This document shows, piece after piece, positions 32,214 through 40,459 of a stretch of 47,232 nucleotides of DNA. A program made the position numbers and the translations under genes. How positions within the stretch are numbered: position 1 is the first letter of the stretch; every line of letters starts with the position of its first letter. This DNA comes from Aquitalea sp. LB_tupeE (GTDB lineage: Bacteria; Pseudomonadota; Gammaproteobacteria; Burkholderiales; Chromobacteriaceae). The stretch spans positions 1 to 47,232 of the forward strand of contig NZ_JACAXB010000036.1 in the NCBI RefSeq assembly GCF_013391415.1. The letters are read 5' to 3'. A model generated the notes under the pieces. It searched no databases and was not told the DNA's origin. It was given only the letters and a program-made list of their open reading frames with translations.

Positions 32214-33832
32214 GTACCCAAAATCCAGCACCCTATCCAAGCGGGCAGCGCGCCCTCACCGCGCGGGAACAATTACAACGGGCACAAGCGTTGGCCTGCG
32301 TCAGTGGTAAGAACAGTGCCAAGTGCCAAGGCCAGATCCATGTGATGCTGTTCTTCGATGGTACCGGTAATAATCTCAATCTGGACTACTACCAGGCCAA
32401 GCCGGGCCAGCAGAAGCCCAGTAATATCGCCCGTTTATTTATGGCGGCGCGAGACAAACCAGATGACGGCTATTTCGCTTTCTATATGCCTGGTGTAGGC
32501 ACACCATTCCCGGAAATTGGCGACAAGGGCGGCATGCTTGGTGGCGGTGCTGGCGCGGGAGGAGAGGCCCGTATTCTGTGGGCATTGACACGGCTGGTGA
32601 ATGCCCCACATCAGTATGTCAACAAGAGTTTTTTGATTGCAGATGGATTAGCCAAGTCCATCACGGAAATGGCTAGTGGAGTAACGGGCGGCGCAATGCG
32701 CTGGGCCTTGTTTACTAATTGGCAACGGCGATTGCAGGCTGCGTTGAAGGACCGCAAACCCGAGGTAACGCAAATAAACCTATCAGTATTTGGTTTTTCG
32801 CGTGGTGCTACTGAAGCGCGTGCCTTTGTAAATTGGCTGTACCGGCTCTGCCAGCAGGAAAATGGCGGCTGGCACTTTGCTGGCATACCGCTGCGCACCC
32901 AATTCCTGGGGATTTTTGATACGGTAGCATCCGTCGGCATCGCCCAGCTGTTTCCAGACAACCTGCCTGCTACCGGACATATGGCATGGGCTGATGGCAA
33001 CCTGGCCATACACCCGGCAGTCGAGCAATGTGTCCACTATATTGCCGGGCACGAGGTGCGCGCCTGCTTCCCATTGGATACTGTACGTCGCGGCAATAGT
33101 TATCCTGGCAATGCGGTGGAAGTGATGTACCCAGGTTCGCATTCCGATGTAGGTGGAGGCTATGCCAGCGGTGACTTGGGCATCATGCCTGCACAAAACA
33201 GCCAGATGTGCGTGATTCCCTGCCGTCGCATGTATGAAGAGGCACTGAAGGCCGGCGTACCGCTGCTGGCCATGAACCAACTCACCGATCAAGTCCAGAA
33301 ATTGCTGACACCCACCCCGCAGGTCATCAACGACTTCAACGCTTATCTGCGCGATGCCAAGGTGGCCGCCGCTTCAGCCGAAAAAATGCACCAACAACAT
33401 ATGGCGCTATACCTGAGCCATCGTTTCAAATACCGGCGCGAGTTTACCCAGCGTGCGCCATACCGTACTGCCAACAGTAAGCATCAGGAGTACTTACAGC
33501 AAACCCAGCAAGGAATCATCTCTGGTTTGAGTAAGCTGCATGCCGGCAATCCGATGGCAGCAGATTTTGATCCGATGCGCGAAGCAGTAAAAATAAAGCA
33601 CAGACAAACACAGTACAGCAGGGTTCTCAGCCCAACCGTATTACCAGAGACAGACCCGGTAAACATCGCCGCCAGTATGGATTTGCGACGGTTAACACCT
33701 GCCATTGAGCACTTTCTTGAAAGTTATATTCATGACTCGATGGCCGGCTTCATTGGAGACAAAGTCGATGAAACTAGCTTGAACGGCATTGGCCTATTCA
33801 AGTTCCGCACCCTGTATAAGGGAGATGAGTGA
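32210..33832 (+). CDS. tle1: Type VI lipase effector, Tle1 family (DUF2235)
   Basis: A 540-residue alpha/beta hydrolase without a signal peptide. HVMLFFDGTGNN (44-55) opens the DUF2235 domain. A plausible triad can be placed: Ser197 in GFSRGATEARAF, Asp237 in FLGIFDTVASVG and His311 in YPGSHSDVGGGY. Tle1 enzymes hydrolyse phospholipids after delivery into a rival's periplasm. The vgrG-DUF4123-immunity-effector order supports this role. The C-terminal ~160 residues (from ~380) are less conserved and may target the membrane. Overlaps the immunity gene by 4 bp. Confidence 0.9.
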   Translation: MSTQNPAPYPSGQRALTAREQLQRAQALACVSGKNSAKCQGQIHVMLFFDGTGNNLNLDYYQAKPGQQKPSNIARLFMAARDKPDDGYFAFYMPGVGTPFPEIGDKGGMLGGGAGAGGEARILWALTRLVNAPHQYVNKSFLIADGLAKSITEMASGVTGGAMRWALFTNWQRRLQAALKDRKPEVTQINLSVFGFSRGATEARAFVNWLYRLCQQENGGWHFAGIPLRTQFLGIFDTVASVGIAQLFPDNLPATGHMAWADGNLAIHPAVEQCVHYIAGHEVRACFPLDTVRRGNSYPGNAVEVMYPGSHSDVGGGYASGDLGIMPAQNSQMCVIPCRRMYEEALKAGVPLLAMNQLTDQVQKLLTPTPQVINDFNAYLRDAKVAAASAEKMHQQHMALYLSHRFKYRREFTQRAPYRTANSKHQEYLQQTQQGIISGLSKLHAGNPMAADFDPMREAVKIKHRQTQYSRVLSPTVLPETDPVNIAASMDLRRLTPAIEHFLESYIHDSMAGFIGDKVDETSLNGIGLFKFRTLYKGDE

Positions 33833-33999
33833 TTGCTTCTCTTTTGCTTGTTATCTTTAAGGCTCGCTAAATAGAAGAAGCCGTTTTTTGTCTGTCACGG
33901 CGTTATTGCACAAATCCGCCCGTCCAGCGGCTTGGTAAGACAGCGGCCTGACCAAGCCTGCTTCAAAACGCTATCGGATGCATTGCTTCAAACGGCTGG

Positions 34000-34287
34000 G
34001 TGAACGGTGACGGCCCGTCGCTACGGGAGATTCTGGCGGGCCTGAAAGAGCTGAGCGAAAAGAAAAAAGCCAATGGCAGACTGACCGAGGAGGAAGAAGG
34101 CTGGGTGAAATTGTACGAGGACTCCCATGGCACTCAGGTTCCACAGACAGTCACCCCAGGGCAGGAGCCATTCCTGATTGGTGCCGGCTACCTGCGCTAC
34201 CGCAAAGTGTATGCCGGTGCCGACTCGGTGCTGCTGACACGCAGGAGGCAGCAAGACCCTAGCCAGGCAGAAACGGCGCAGGCCTGA
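34000..34287 (+). CDS. Small hypothetical protein
   Basis: 95 residues from a GTG, charged N-terminal helix SLREILAGLKELSEKKKANGRLTEEEEGWVKLYED, then a turn-rich C-terminus. No family recognised. The frame is open for another ~15 codons upstream without a better start, and no ribosome site is evident, so it may be the tail of a decayed gene. It sits between the effector and a two-hairpin terminator region. Confidence 0.4.
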   Translation: MNGDGPSLREILAGLKELSEKKKANGRLTEEEEGWVKLYEDSHGTQVPQTVTPGQEPFLIGAGYLRYRKVYAGADSVLLTRRRQQDPSQAETAQA

Positions 34288-34357
34288 TCACGCCTGGGTA
34301 TCATCCATGACCGTGCCTGCCTGGTGGTGGAAAACAAGGCGGGCCGGGCCTGGCGCT

Positions 34358-34382
34358 CCACAGGGCGACAAAGGCCCTGTGG
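34358..34382 (+). terminator. Hairpin CCACAGGGC-N7-GCCCTGTGG
   Basis: Perfect 9-bp arms with a 7-base loop, 30 bp before a stronger terminator. It may reinforce it. No T run follows directly. Confidence 0.5.
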
Positions 34383-34411
34383 TCCTTGATGCAAACCGCT
34401 GGCCATGACTA

Positions 34412-34440
34412 AGGGACACCATCTGGTGTCCCTTTCTGTT
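34412..34440 (+). terminator. Rho-independent terminator at the end of the type VI module
   Basis: AGGGACACCA (34412-34421) and TGGTGTCCCT (34424-34433) pair perfectly over 10 bp; the tail reads TTCTGTT. It would end transcription from the effector module before the convergent dehydratase gene. Confidence 0.75.
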
Positions 34441-34467
34441 GACATAGCTTGCGGCGCACACTTTCTT

Positions 34468-34540
34468 AGCCGGGCGGACAAACTGGCGCAGCGGCCCTGG
34501 GCAAGGCGCAACGCAGCAGCAGCTTTTTGTTAACGGCGCC
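34468..34540 (-). repeat. Dispersed intergenic repeat, copy D (shortened, ~73 bp)
   Basis: On the minus strand it opens GCGCCGTTAACAAAAAGC right after the dehydratase stop codon, continues TGCTGCTGCGTTGCGCC like copies B and C, then jumps straight to TTGCCCAGGG, missing the inner TCGGCGCG part. It keeps the far end GTTTGTCCGCCC as a decayed inverted end. It is an internally deleted family member. Confidence 0.7.
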
Positions 34541-36465
34541 TAGTCATACCAGTTGCTGCGCGCCTGTTGCCGGGCACGCGACTGGGCCTGAGCGGCCAGA
34601 CGCACCGCCACATTGGCAGCGCCATATTGCTGATAACCGGCACGGCGTTGCAGCAGTTCAAAGAAGAAGCGGTCTTCAAACTGGGCGGTGTACACATGCA
34701 GCATCTCACCGCCGTGGGCATCGCGGTCGTACAGGATGTTGGCCGCAGCCAGGCTGGCGACAAATTCATCCGGCAGATCGAAGCGTGCCGCCAGGTCGTC
34801 GTAATAATTGCGCGGAATTTCCAGCAAGGGCACGCCGCTGTCCCGCGCCGCGGCCACGGCGGCAAAGATGTCGTCGGTGGCAAAGGCAATGTGCTGCACG
34901 CCGGAACCACGGTAGGTGGACACCGAGCGGGCGATGGCGGTATTGCGGTTTTCCGAGATATTGAGCGGAATGCGGATACTGCCATCCGGGCTGTGCAGCA
35001 CCCGGCTTTTCACCAGTCCGTACGGGTCTGGCAGCACATGTTCGTTCTCGGCCTTGAAGCCATAGACGGCGCGGAAAAACAGCATCCAGGCGTCCATGGT
35101 TTCGGCGGGCAGGCCCAGGGCAAAGTGGTCGATATTGGTGAGCAGGCCGGGTTTGGCGTCGGCATCCGGCAGCATGTCGAAGTCGGACTGGTAAATGCTG
35201 CTGCCATCCGTACCTGGGTCTACCAGATATTGCAGGCTGCCATCCGGCGCACGCACGGCCGGGATTTGGCGTTCATTGGGGCCGACGCGGCTCTCGAAAG
35301 AACGGGCACGATACTGCTTGGCACGCTGCACGGCCTGGGCACTGTCATTCACCCGGAAAGCCGACGCACACAAGGACGGGCCATGCGCCACGAAGAAGGC
35401 GTTGGCGAAGGAATCCGGCTCGGAATTGAGAATCAGGTTGATGTCACCCTGACGGTAGAGATTGACGCTCTTGGACTTGTGCTGACCGGCGTGGGCAAAG
35501 CCCAGTTTGTCGAACCAGCGCGCCAGCCGGCTGGCGGCTGCCTCGTCCACGGCAAACTCCAGAAACTCCACACCGCTGTACTGTGGCTGCGGCGCAGGCA
35601 CAAACAGCTGCGGCAATACGGCGGCGGCGCCGGCTTCGCAACTGGCGGCCAGCTGGGCACGGGTAGTTTCTTCCAGATACAGCAGGCCACGGCGGCCATC
35701 GGCAGCGGTGCCGCCAGTGGGCGCGGCACGGAAACCGTCGTTGAAGATTTCCAGACTCAGCGGCCCCTGATAACCACTTTGCAGGATGGGGCCAAGGAAA
35801 GCCGGCAGGTCAAATTCGCCCTGCCCGGGGAAGCAGCGGAAATGGCGGCTCCACTCCAGCACGTCCATATTGAGGATGGGCGCATCAGCCAGTTGCAGGA
35901 ACACGATCTTGTCGCCCGGAATCTCCGGCAAGCGTGACAGGTCGTCCTTGATCGACAGGGTGTGGAAGCTGTCCAGAATCACGCCCAGATTGGGGTGGTC
36001 CACGGTGTTGACGATGTCCCACACCTGACGGTAAGAGTTCACATGCTGGCCCCAGGCCAGTGCCTCGTAACCCACCAGCACTTCATGTTTTGCCGCCAGC
36101 TCGGCCAGCTGATGCAGGTCGTCGGCAAGCACCGCATTGTCGCGAATCACGTCCGGCTGCACATTGCTGCACACCAGGATGCGGTCGGTCCCCAGTTCGT
36201 GCATCAGCTCGAACTTGCGTTCGGCGCGTTCCAGATTGTGTTGCAGGCGCTCGCGGCGGCAGCCTTCAAAGTCGCGGAAGGGCTGAAACAGCATGATCTG
36301 CAAGCCCAGGTCCTGACACAGGCGGCGCACGTCACGCGGCGAGCCGTCGAAGTACAGCAGGTCGTTTTCAAAGATTTCTACGCCCTGAAAGCCGGCAGCG
36401 GCAATCGCCTCCAGTTTCTCGGGTAGGGTTCCGCTCAGAGAAACGGTGGCAATACAGTGTTGCAT
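34540..36465 (-). CDS. quiC: 3-Dehydroshikimate dehydratase, fused TIM-barrel/HPPD-like (QuiC1/QsuB type)
   Basis: Converts 3-dehydroshikimate to protocatechuate, joining quinate/shikimate use to aromatic breakdown. 641 residues in two domains. The N-terminal barrel (~1-285) has metal ligands Glu134 (GYEALAWG), Asp165 (ILDSFHT), Gln191 (FLQLADAP) and Glu239 (SLEIFND), the positions known for this family. The C-terminal half (~298-615) is a vicinal-oxygen-chelate domain like 4-hydroxyphenylpyruvate dioxygenase and keeps its His447 (NIDHFALG), His525 (VQHIAFA) and Glu603 (FFELLQRR). The ATG at 36465 has GAGG 8 bases upstream; two earlier in-frame codons are less suitable. Divergent from the dehydrogenase at 36700, with a repeat abutting its stop codon. 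Confidence 0.92.
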   Translation of the reverse strand: MQHCIATVSLSGTLPEKLEAIAAAGFQGVEIFENDLLYFDGSPRDVRRLCQDLGLQIMLFQPFRDFEGCRRERLQHNLERAERKFELMHELGTDRILVCSNVQPDVIRDNAVLADDLHQLAELAAKHEVLVGYEALAWGQHVNSYRQVWDIVNTVDHPNLGVILDSFHTLSIKDDLSRLPEIPGDKIVFLQLADAPILNMDVLEWSRHFRCFPGQGEFDLPAFLGPILQSGYQGPLSLEIFNDGFRAAPTGGTAADGRRGLLYLEETTRAQLAASCEAGAAAVLPQLFVPAPQPQYSGVEFLEFAVDEAAASRLARWFDKLGFAHAGQHKSKSVNLYRQGDINLILNSEPDSFANAFFVAHGPSLCASAFRVNDSAQAVQRAKQYRARSFESRVGPNERQIPAVRAPDGSLQYLVDPGTDGSSIYQSDFDMLPDADAKPGLLTNIDHFALGLPAETMDAWMLFFRAVYGFKAENEHVLPDPYGLVKSRVLHSPDGSIRIPLNISENRNTAIARSVSTYRGSGVQHIAFATDDIFAAVAAARDSGVPLLEIPRNYYDDLAARFDLPDEFVASLAAANILYDRDAHGGEMLHVYTAQFEDRFFFELLQRRAGYQQYGAANVAVRLAAQAQSRARQQARSNWYD

Positions 36466-36556
36466 GGTGGTCATCCTCAATGGGGAAACTGGCGCTGGCG
36501 GCGCACCGCTCTGGGGCTGAGCCTGTGGCTGGCGATGCTGCCGGTTTACTTATTTC

Positions 36557-36598
36557 GTACCAACAGGTACATTTCAATCTTAGCGTGAAAATTTTCAC
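36557..36598. promoter_or_regulatory. Two short palindromes in the quiC / dehydrogenase divergent promoter
   Basis: GTACC-AACA-GGTAC at 36557-36570 and the 14-bp GTGAAAATTTTCAC at 36585-36598, both perfect. They sit in an AT-rich stretch between the divergent genes, about 100 bp from either start, and could be bound by an inducer-responsive regulator that controls both directions. No regulator is assigned. Confidence 0.45.
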
Positions 36599-36699
36599 TG
36601 CACCAGTGCGTTTCCCTATTCCCGCCATCCCGCTCACAGCCTGCGCAGCGTGCGGGATGCATGCCGCCAGCCACGGCACACAAACAAAAAGTACAACTT

Positions 36700-37563
36700 A
36701 TGTCCGCCTCCACCACGCCTGCCAATACCCTGCTGCTGGGCCTCATCGGCCAGAGCATCCAGGGCTCGCGCTCACCGCAACTGCATGAAGAAGAAGCCCG
36801 TCAGCTGGGCTTGCGCTGTCTGTATCAATTACACGACCTGCCACTGGACAGCACGCCAGCACAGCTGGATGCCTTGCTGACCGCCATGCAGACCGTGGGC
36901 TATGCCGGCTGCAACATCACCCACCCGTTCAAGCAAACGGTACTGAACTGTCTGGACAGCCTGTCGGACGATGCCGCCGCCATCGGCGCGGTAAACACCG
37001 TGCAGTTTCGCGAGGGCAAGCGCATCGGCCACAACACCGACTGGTGGGGCTTTGCCCAGTCTTTCCAGCAGCAATGGCCAGACGCCGCGCTGGCCAAGGT
37101 GGTGCAACTGGGTGCTGGCGGTGCCGGCGCTGCGGTGGCACACGCCATCCTCACCCTGGGTGCGCAAAGCCTTACCCTGCACGATGCCGACCCGGCTCGC
37201 GCCAGCGCACTGGCCGCCCGGCTGAACCAGCGCTTTGGTGACAATCGGGTGGTGCTGACCACCGACGTGGCCACCGCACTGGCGGCGGCAGACGGCCTGA
37301 TTCAGGCCACACCCATCGGCATGCAAGGTCACCCCGGCCTGCCGCTACCGGTAGAATGGCTGCACCCGGCACTGTGGGTGGCCGATGTGATTTATTTCCC
37401 GCGTGAAACCGCGCTGCTCAAGGCCGCAAATGCGCTGGGCTGCGCTACCATGAATGGCGGTGGCATGGTGGTGTATCAGGCGGCAGGCGCATTTCGCCTG
37501 TTCAGCGGCCTGAACCCGGATGCCCAGCGCATGGCCCGGCATTTTGCCAGCCTCACCGACTGA
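36700..37563 (+). CDS. Shikimate/quinate dehydrogenase (AroE/QuiB/QsuD family)
   Basis: A 287-residue dehydrogenase. The shikimate-binding SRSP motif (23-26) is intact, with catalytic Lys78 (NITHPFKQ) and Asp114 (GHNTDWWGF), Asn99 in GAVNTV and the loop LGAGGAGAA. Asp162 after strand beta-2 (LHDADPAR) argues for NAD over NADP, as in catabolic quinate/shikimate dehydrogenases, in contrast to biosynthetic AroE. It would supply 3-dehydroshikimate or 3-dehydroquinate to the dehydratase. The start is uncertain: ATG 36700 gives the standard length, while ATG 36661 is also in frame. It leads the three-gene plus-strand group. Confidence 0.88.
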   Translation: MSASTTPANTLLLGLIGQSIQGSRSPQLHEEEARQLGLRCLYQLHDLPLDSTPAQLDALLTAMQTVGYAGCNITHPFKQTVLNCLDSLSDDAAAIGAVNTVQFREGKRIGHNTDWWGFAQSFQQQWPDAALAKVVQLGAGGAGAAVAHAILTLGAQSLTLHDADPARASALAARLNQRFGDNRVVLTTDVATALAAADGLIQATPIGMQGHPGLPLPVEWLHPALWVADVIYFPRETALLKAANALGCATMNGGGMVVYQAAGAFRLFSGLNPDAQRMARHFASLTD

Positions 37564-37625
37564 AGCAGACAGATTGAACCGGCAAGCTCTTGTTGAACCC
37601 GCAGCCCTTACCAGACAGGTTCCCC

Positions 37626-38456
37626 ATGTCCGACACCCTTCCCTTTAGCCCGCTGCCCAATCCCATGGGTACGGACGGCATCGAATTCGTGGAATTCGCC
37701 ACCACCGACCCCGATTCCCTGGGCCAGCTGTTACTGGCCATGGGCTTTCGCTGTACCGCCCGGCACCGTTCCAAACAAGTGCTGCTGTACCGGCAGGGCG
37801 ACATCAACTTCATCGTCAATGCCGAGCCGGACAGCTTTGCCCAGCACTATGCCCAGCTGCGCGGCCACAGCATCTGCGCCATTGCACTGCGGGTGAAGGA
37901 CGCACGTGCGGCCACACTGCGCGCGCGCGAACTTGGCGCATGGGAGGTGGACATGGGCACCGGGGTGATGGAACTGCACATCCCGGCCTTTCAGGGTGTG
38001 GGCGGTTCGCTGCTTTATCTGGTGGACCGCTATGGCGAACACTCCATCTACGATGTCGATTTCCTGCCACTGGCCGCTGACAACAGCGCAACCGACGCCG
38101 GACTCAGCCACATCAGTCTGCTGACCCAAAGCGTCCCGCTCGAGCGCATTGGCGACTGGCAGGATTTTTACCAGCATCTGTTTGATTTCAGCACCAGCGG
38201 TACCGGTGACAGCCCTCTGCTGCTAAGTCCATGCGGCAAGATCCGCCTTTGCCTGCAAGCGGCCACGCTGGGCAATGGCATCAGCGAGGGCATGACCGGC
38301 GTCACCCTGGCCAGCCCGGATATCACCGCCAGCCTGCACACCCTGCACGCAAATGGTCTGCACACCACCAGCAGCGCAGCAGGCCAGGACATTGCCCACG
38401 CGCTGGACAATGCCGCGCTGCTGCACTTTGCCATCGGCAACGACAAGGGGAATTGA
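37626..38456 (+). CDS. Stand-alone HPPD-like (VOC) protein, degenerate counterpart of the QuiC C-terminal domain
   Basis: 276 residues that align with residues ~298-595 of the fused dehydratase: GIEFVEFATTD, LLYRQGDINFIVNAEPDSFA and GLSHISLLTQ correspond to GVEFLEFAVDE, LYRQGDINLILNSEPDSFA and NIDHFALGLP. His162 is kept, but the second metal ligand is Gly225 and the protein stops before the segment carrying the glutamate. It therefore cannot form a normal HPPD iron site and may be a structural partner. The start has AGGTTCCCC upstream. Two bases separate its stop from the barrel gene, implying co-translation. Confidence 0.82.
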   Translation: MSDTLPFSPLPNPMGTDGIEFVEFATTDPDSLGQLLLAMGFRCTARHRSKQVLLYRQGDINFIVNAEPDSFAQHYAQLRGHSICAIALRVKDARAATLRARELGAWEVDMGTGVMELHIPAFQGVGGSLLYLVDRYGEHSIYDVDFLPLAADNSATDAGLSHISLLTQSVPLERIGDWQDFYQHLFDFSTSGTGDSPLLLSPCGKIRLCLQAATLGNGISEGMTGVTLASPDITASLHTLHANGLHTTSSAAGQDIAHALDNAALLHFAIGNDKGN

Positions 38457-38457
38457 T

Positions 38458-39321
38458 ATGGATGCCAGCCGTTTTGCCATTGATACCGCCCCCTTGCAGG
38501 GCAGCCTGCAGGACAAACTGCAAGCCATGTCCGCCGCCGGCTTCTCCCGCCTCACCCTGTGGGCACAGGACCTGATGAACGAACAGGAAGGCGGCCTGGC
38601 GCAAACGGTGCGCACCGTGCGTCATAGCGGCATGAAGGTGATAGGCTTCGAGGCGCTGCGCGACTTCGAAGGCATGAGCGGCCGCTTTCTGGAATACAAG
38701 ATAGACCTGGCCAAAACCATGATGCGCATGATGCAGCAGGTGGGTGCCGAGCTGCTGGTGGTATCGGCCACCACCTCGCCCAATGCGGTGGGCGACCTGG
38801 AAACCACCGCCGCCCACCTGCGCCTGCTGTCCACGCTGGCCACGCCGCTGGGCATCCGCATCGGCTTCGAGCCGCTGGCCTGGGGCCGCTATGTACACGA
38901 CTACCACGCGGCATGGCAGGTCGTGGAAATGGTGAACCGGCAGAACGTGGGGCTGGTGCTGGACAGCTTCCACCTGTTTGCCCGTGGCATTCCGCTGGAC
39001 GACCTGTACCGCATTCCCATGCACAAGCTGTTTCTGGTGCAATTGTCCGATGCCATGAGCGACTACCTGCCGCTACTGGAAGAAATGGTGCATATCTCGC
39101 GCCATCAGCGCTCTTTCCCCGGCGAAGGCGTGCACAGCATGGCGGCAGTGGACATGCTGGTGCGGCTGGAAATGGCGGGCTATCAGGGCAATTACGCCTT
39201 TGAAGTGGCCAATGACGAATTCCTGACCCAGGACGCGCGCAGCGTGGCCAGCCGCGCCGCCCGTTCGGTGGACTGGCTGTGCCGTACCGTCAGTCAGCGC
39301 CTGCAGGACAGCGGCTGCTAA
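38458..39321 (+). CDS. Stand-alone TIM-barrel dehydroshikimate-dehydratase-like protein
   Basis: 287 residues matching the N-terminal half of the fused dehydratase: VIGFEALRDFEG versus MLFQPFRDFEG, and GFEPLAWGRYV versus GYEALAWGQHV. All four metal ligands are retained: Glu138, Asp169 (VLDSFHL), Gln195 (LVQLSDA) and Glu249 (AFEVAND), so it is probably active as a dehydratase or a close relative. AAGGGG is upstream. Together with the preceding gene it forms a split version of QuiC with the domain order reversed. A repeat element starts right after its TAA. Confidence 0.85.
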   Translation: MDASRFAIDTAPLQGSLQDKLQAMSAAGFSRLTLWAQDLMNEQEGGLAQTVRTVRHSGMKVIGFEALRDFEGMSGRFLEYKIDLAKTMMRMMQQVGAELLVVSATTSPNAVGDLETTAAHLRLLSTLATPLGIRIGFEPLAWGRYVHDYHAAWQVVEMVNRQNVGLVLDSFHLFARGIPLDDLYRIPMHKLFLVQLSDAMSDYLPLLEEMVHISRHQRSFPGEGVHSMAAVDMLVRLEMAGYQGNYAFEVANDEFLTQDARSVASRAARSVDWLCRTVSQRLQDSGC

Positions 39322-39434
39322 GACCCGCTAACAAAACCCCTGCTGCTGCATTGCGCCTCCTTGCCCTGCTTTTATGTACGGTCGGCGTCGGCGCGCCTTG
39401 CCACACGGACGCTGCGCTATTTTGTCAAGCGCTC
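39322..39434 (+). repeat. Dispersed intergenic repeat, copy B (~113 bp)
   Basis: Opens GACCCGCTAACAAAACC immediately after the TAA of the barrel gene, carries the core TCGGCGCGCCTTGCC and ends CTATTTTGTCAAGCGCTC. It lies between two convergent genes. It has the same orientation relative to the upstream gene as copies C and D. Confidence 0.85.
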
Positions 39435-39456
39435 TGAGTCATTCCAGAAAGAAGTA

Positions 39457-40374
39457 TCAGCCCGGCAGCTGGGCCGCCAGCGCCTGCTGCGTCACCTGCT
39501 CCAGCCGCTGGCGTAGCCAGATGTGCAACGGGTCGTGCCGATGGCGCTGGTGCCATACCAGATACATCGGCATATCCGGGCAAGTCAGTGGTGGCGTACA
39601 GCTGGCCAGCCCGGCCAGCAGGTTACTGGCCAGCAAGCCCGGCAAGGTGGTCAGCCGGGCCGAACCCAGCACAAACGGCGCAATACCGGCAAAGCCCGGC
39701 AGCCAGGCGGCAATACGCCGCCTTACCCCCTGCCCGGCCAGAAAATCATCAATATCCAGCATGCGCGGCGGTGTATAGCCCACTGTCACATGCTCGGCTG
39801 CCAGATAGTCTTCCAGCCCCAGCGGTGCCGCACGGCAGCCAGCGTCGTAAAACACCCGGTAATGATCGGCAAACAGCCGCTTTTGCACGATGTCACTGCC
39901 ATCGGGCGGGCGCGGGGTAATCACCAGGTCGCACTCCTCACTGCGCAACATTTCCACCGTGGGAATACCCGATGGCAACACCCGCAGCGACACCCCCGGT
40001 GCGTCGGCCTGCAAGGCGTCCAGCAGGCGTGGCAACAGCAAATCACGTTGCAAGTCGTTGGCGGCAATGCTGATGGTGCGGCTGAGCCGGCTCGGGTCAA
40101 AACTGCCACTGCTGACAAAGCGGCGCATGTCTTCCAGCAAGCTGCGCGCATGCTGGGCCAGTGCCTCGGCCCGCACCGTGGGCGAGATACCCCGACCGGA
40201 CTTCACAAACAGCGGATCGTCCACAATCAGCCGCAGCTTGTCCAGCGCATGACTGACTGCCGACTGGGTCATGTCCAGCCGCTCTGCCGCACGGGTAACC
40301 GAGCGTTCTTCCATCACGGTCAGCAGCAATTGCAGCAGCCGTCCGTCCAGCTGCAAATGATCGAAATTTTTCAT
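39457..40374 (-). CDS. LysR-family regulator (NodD/LeuO-like branch)
   Basis: 305 residues. MKNFDHLQLDGRLLQLLLTVMEERSVTRAAERLDMTQSAVSHALDKLRLIVDDPLFVKSGRG is a typical NodD-branch DNA-binding domain, followed by a full ligand domain. The ATG at 40374 is preceded by GGATGGCATAC; the longer frame is unsupported. It is divergent from the LigAB-like pair across 85 bp, the classical arrangement for a LysR activator and its target, so it probably responds to protocatechuate or a ring-cleavage product. Confidence 0.9.
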   Translation of the reverse strand: MKNFDHLQLDGRLLQLLLTVMEERSVTRAAERLDMTQSAVSHALDKLRLIVDDPLFVKSGRGISPTVRAEALAQHARSLLEDMRRFVSSGSFDPSRLSRTISIAANDLQRDLLLPRLLDALQADAPGVSLRVLPSGIPTVEMLRSEECDLVITPRPPDGSDIVQKRLFADHYRVFYDAGCRAAPLGLEDYLAAEHVTVGYTPPRMLDIDDFLAGQGVRRRIAAWLPGFAGIAPFVLGSARLTTLPGLLASNLLAGLASCTPPLTCPDMPMYLVWHQRHRHDPLHIWLRQRLEQVTQQALAAQLPG

Positions 40375-40459
40375 GTATGCCATCCGGTTTACTGCATTTA
40401 TTTCCACATTATAAAAATGGACACTCGCTGACACCACGATACCAACAAGGGAGAAAGTG

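Noticed and set aside
33833-33999. Possible terminator GGCT...AGCC with TTTTTT after the Tle1 gene
   Set aside because: Only a 4-5 bp stem with a long loop; too weak to call.
34567-35937. 456-residue plus-strand open frame across the fused dehydratase
   Set aside because: Opposite strand of a gene whose metal ligands and domains are all in place.
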